Assembly (NCBI RefSeq): GCF_900182745.1
Contig: NZ_FXTY01000008.1
Location: 124,001-188,000 of the forward strand
DNA length: 64,000 nucleotides
Origin: Shimia sagamensis
Lineage (GTDB): Bacteria > Pseudomonadota > Alphaproteobacteria > Rhodobacterales > Rhodobacteraceae
Direction of reading: 5' to 3'
The notes beneath the pieces are model-generated. The model did not search any database. It saw only the letters and a program-made list of their open reading frames with translations, and was not told where the DNA came from. Each line of letters begins with the position of its first letter. Within the stretch, counting starts at the first letter, position 1. Below are positions 61,906-64,000 of this stretch, in pieces. Made by a program: the position numbers and the translations under genes.

Positions 61906-62493
61906 TTACTCGCTTTCCAAAAAGGCTTTGAGTTGTGTGGCCACGGCTTTTTGACGGGCCGCCTTCAGATCATCGCTGTCTTGCGTGCGTAGAAAGGTGG
62001 CCAGAGCCTCCTCAGACATTAAAAGATACTGTGCGCTGCCCATTACCCCGTAAAGACCAAGGAGTAATTCCATGTCAGTGGCGTTTTTCTTTGCTTGCAC
62101 AGCCCGCGCCAAACCCAACAAGGTTTTCAGGTAGGGTTTGAGCGGGGCAAGGCCAGTGTCTGTTGCGCTGTCTAGGAGGTTGCGCTGGATAAGGCGTGCG
62201 TCTTGCATTTTATCGGTGCCGCCGTCGAGGAGGTCTTGAAAATGCAGGATAAGGCGCAGTTTGGGGGAAACGTCCGGGGTGTCGCTTAAGGAGGCCAGAA
62301 GCCTGTCAGTAAGGGCTTTGAGCACGGCATTATAGAGCGCGGTTTTGGTCCCGAAATGATGCAGGATCGCCTGTTTCGTAACCCCAGCCGTTTTCGCTAG
62401 AGCCGCCAAGCTCAGCCCATGGTACCCTTTAGAGGCAAAACCTTCGGTGGCCAATGTGATGTAACGGGCGCGGGCGGGTGAGGGCTGTGACAT
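61906..62493 (-). CDS. TetR-family transcription regulator
   Basis: A 195-residue repressor. The helix-turn-helix is at about 20-50 (ASKGYHGLSLAALAKTAG, then TKQAILHHFGTKTALYNAVL). The C-terminal part is helical and should bind a small ligand. Operator-like repeats lie in both flanking gaps. Its ligand and other targets are not evident; the neighbouring acyl-CoA ligase suggests an acyl-CoA. Confidence 0.85.
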   Translation of the reverse strand: MSQPSPARARYITLATEGFASKGYHGLSLAALAKTAGVTKQAILHHFGTKTALYNAVLKALTDRLLASLSDTPDVSPKLRLILHFQDLLDGGTDKMQDARLIQRNLLDSATDTGLAPLKPYLKTLLGLARAVQAKKNATDMELLLGLYGVMGSAQYLLMSEEALATFLRTQDSDDLKAARQKAVATQLKAFLESE

Positions 62494-62530
62494 CGGGTTG
62501 GTCCTACAGAGCTCTGTTTCTTGAAGGCAG

Positions 62531-62602
62531 CTTACCGAGTGGTAGGCGACTTGCCAATTGGTAAGACATATTTACAAGGCAAGTGCTGACCAAACGGTAA
62601 AC
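62531..62602. promoter_or_regulatory. Three operator-like repeats upstream of the TetR gene
   Basis: CTTACCGAGTGGTAGG (62531-62546), CTTGCCAATTGGTAAG (62550-62565) and GACCAAACGGTAAAC (62588-62602). They share an inverted [T/G]RCCnA-n-[T/C]GGTA core. The spacing of 19 and about 37 bases is close to two and four helical turns. Self-regulation is likely. Confidence 0.6.
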
Positions 62603-62675
62603 ACGACTGAGGCGCTGAGTGGAACAAAAAAGGGCGGAGAAAATCTCCGCCCCTGTGCTTAGTCTGCCCGAACAA

Positions 62676-63752
62676 TTATGCGCGGCGACGGCGGCCACCA
62701 CCGCGCCGCCCACGGCCGCCTTCGCCAGCAGCGGCAGGTGGTTTGTTGAACCGGATCCACTCCGCGCCACCGTCGTCGTTGTTGGTCAGGAAGTTGGCAG
62801 CGCGAATGGCCTCCATCTCTTTACCAGCCAATGCCTTTGTGGAGCCAAAGCCGAACATTTTGCAAAATGCTTCGTCGTCCATGCCTTCGGGCAACACGAT
62901 GCCTGCGGCGGCTACTTCAGCTTTTTTCTCGGCCAGTTTCTTTGGACCAACTGGCAGGGCAATTGGGTTCATGATTGCGCTGGTCATGCCCGCACCCATG
63001 GCCATTGGCAGGAAGGCATTGTTGATGCCGTGGCGGTTGGGAAGACCAAAGGAGATGTTGGAGGCGCCACAAGTTGTGTTCACACCCAGCTCATCGCGTA
63101 GGCGCCGCACAAGTGTGAAAACTTGCAAGCCGGCTGTTCCCATGGCACCAATTGGCATCACCAGAGGGTCAACCACGATGTCATGTGCAGGAATGCCAAA
63201 GTCAGCGGCGCGTTCGACGATTTTTTTGGCGACAGCAAAGCGCACGTCCGGGTCCTCGGAAATGCCGGTGTCGTCATTGGAAATGGCCACCACTGGCACG
63301 TTGTACTTTTTGACCAACGGCAGAACAATTTCGAGGCGTTCTTCTTCGCCAGTGACGGAGTTCAAAAGCGGACGACCCTTGGCCGCTTCTAGCCCAGCTT
63401 CCAGCGCGCCTGGCACGGAGCTGTCGATACACAAGGGGCAGTCGGTGACTTCTTGTACTTTTTCGACCAACTGGCGCATCAAATCCGGTTCAACAAAGTT
63501 GTTGTCAGCGTAGCGCGGATCTTCCGCCATTTTGTTGGAGAACACCGCGCCGGAATTGATGTCGAGCACGGTTGCGCCAGCCGCGACCTGGGCCAATGCA
63601 TCCGCTTGAACGCGAGAAAAATCGCCGACTTCCAATTCCGCGTTCAGGATTTTGCGGCCGGTCGGGTTGATGCGTTCACCAATGACGCAAAACGGTTCGT
63701 CGAAACCCATGATCGCAGTTTTTGAGTTTGATTCTATAACGGTACGGGTCAT
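62676..63752 (-). CDS. Methyltetrahydrofolate:corrinoid methyltransferase
   Basis: A 358-residue pterin-binding protein. The fold is shown by FCVIGERINPTGRKILNAEL near the N-terminus, ATVLDINSGAV, CPLCIDSSVPGALEAGL, and VNTTCGASNISFGLPNR. In Roseobacters such stand-alone proteins serve a split methionine synthase or demethylation of methylated compounds, giving or taking methyl groups of tetrahydrofolate through a B12 protein. A Gly/Arg-rich tail (about the last 18 residues) is unusual. It lies 11 bases after the MetF-like gene, in the same direction. Confidence 0.85.
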   Translation of the reverse strand: MTRTVIESNSKTAIMGFDEPFCVIGERINPTGRKILNAELEVGDFSRVQADALAQVAAGATVLDINSGAVFSNKMAEDPRYADNNFVEPDLMRQLVEKVQEVTDCPLCIDSSVPGALEAGLEAAKGRPLLNSVTGEEERLEIVLPLVKKYNVPVVAISNDDTGISEDPDVRFAVAKKIVERAADFGIPAHDIVVDPLVMPIGAMGTAGLQVFTLVRRLRDELGVNTTCGASNISFGLPNRHGINNAFLPMAMGAGMTSAIMNPIALPVGPKKLAEKKAEVAAAGIVLPEGMDDEAFCKMFGFGSTKALAGKEMEAIRAANFLTNNDDGGAEWIRFNKPPAAAGEGGRGRRGGGRRRRA

Positions 63753-63763
63753 AATTAATCCTG

Positions 63764-64000
63764 TCAGACTTTGGCTGGTTGCGCAGAGGCGCCGCCATTA
63801 TTGATGGCCCAGTTGGCATTGGTTTTGATGCCGCCAAGAGGGAAGAAATGCACCGAGTCGATATTGAACTCGGGGTTGGCTGCTTTGTGGTTGGCCAGCT
63901 GTGTTAGTACGTCGGTTGGCTCATAAGGCAGCAGCAGTTTGGAAACATCCATCGCGCGTTTTTGCAGTACCTTAAGGGAAGGTCCAACACCACAGGCGAT
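63764..64000 (-). CDS. Methylenetetrahydrofolate reductase-like protein, C-terminal part (cut by the window edge)
   Basis: The frame is open to the window end, so only the last 78 residues are seen: CGVGPSLKVLQKRAMDVSK, then LLPYEPTDVLTQLANHKA and VHFFPLGGIKTNANWAINNG. This matches the C-terminus of methylenetetrahydrofolate reductases of this bacterial group, though the catalytic part is outside. It would supply methyltetrahydrofolate to the enzyme encoded downstream. Confidence 0.7.
   Translation of the reverse strand: MACGVGPSLKVLQKRAMDVSKLLLPYEPTDVLTQLANHKAANPEFNIDSVHFFPLGGIKTNANWAINNGGASAQPAKV

Overview
The window looks like chromosomal DNA of a marine alphaproteobacterium of the Roseobacter group (Rhodobacteraceae). 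The grounds are the family-typical proteins: a phenylacetate gene set with an aerobic-type layout, periplasmic nitrate reductase, an RTX secreted protein, a dimethylglycine-dehydrogenase-like enzyme and a split-type methyltetrahydrofolate methyltransferase. The species cannot be named from this sequence.

Region 1 (1 to about 25,291) is the right part of a tailed-phage prophage, all late genes rightward. A possible late-gene regulator is followed by a promoter and terminator. Then come HNH nuclease, small and large terminase, HK97-type portal, ClpP-like prohead protease, major capsid, connector and head-tail proteins, tail tube, a tail assembly chaperone pair joined by a probable -1 frameshift (GGGAAAC), a 2,320-residue tape measure protein with two kinds of C-terminal repeats, and an S74-type self-cleaving fibre. 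The lysis cassette (holin-like proteins, amidase, nested Rz/Rz1 spanins) follows. Last comes a cargo segment: an orphan leftward gene, a D12-class adenine methylase, a small secreted protein and a HEPN-like protein. The prophage ends at a 3' fragment of a tRNA-Arg(CCG) gene, the probable right attachment site. The left end with integrase and repressor lies outside the window.

Region 2 (25.8 to 37.2 kb) is host DNA: a 1,169-residue secreted protein with a glycosidase-like N-terminal half and an RTX C-terminal half, then a leftward series: MobA-like nucleotidyltransferase, FAD/GcvT oxidoreductase, Fur-family regulator, PhzF-like protein, EEP-family phosphodiesterase, SelO and nucleoside hydrolase.

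Region 3 (37.4 to 40.7 kb) holds selD (fused to a flavin oxidoreductase domain) and mnmH, tail to tail. Together they form a selenophosphate to 2-selenouridine tRNA route.

Region 4 (40.7 to 51.8 kb) is phenylacetate catabolism: paaZ leftward; paaI, paaK and a PaaR-like TetR regulator rightward; two duplicated small envelope proteins; then leftward paaJ-paaA-(DUF1877)-paaB-paaC-paaD-paaE. The paaZ/paaI gap and the region upstream of paaJ share an operator-like CCAACC-N3-CGGT motif.

Region 5 (52.1 to 58.6 kb) is napFDAGHBC, preceded by two FNR-type boxes and closed by a strong terminator. The following gap carries, on the minus strand, CUCC-rich hairpins that may be small RNAs.

Region 6 (58.6 to 64 kb) has a YihY/BrkB membrane protein, an acyl-CoA ligase, a small conserved protein and a TetR regulator with repeated operator-like sites. 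At the edge are a methyltetrahydrofolate:corrinoid methyltransferase and the C-terminal end of a methylenetetrahydrofolate reductase.
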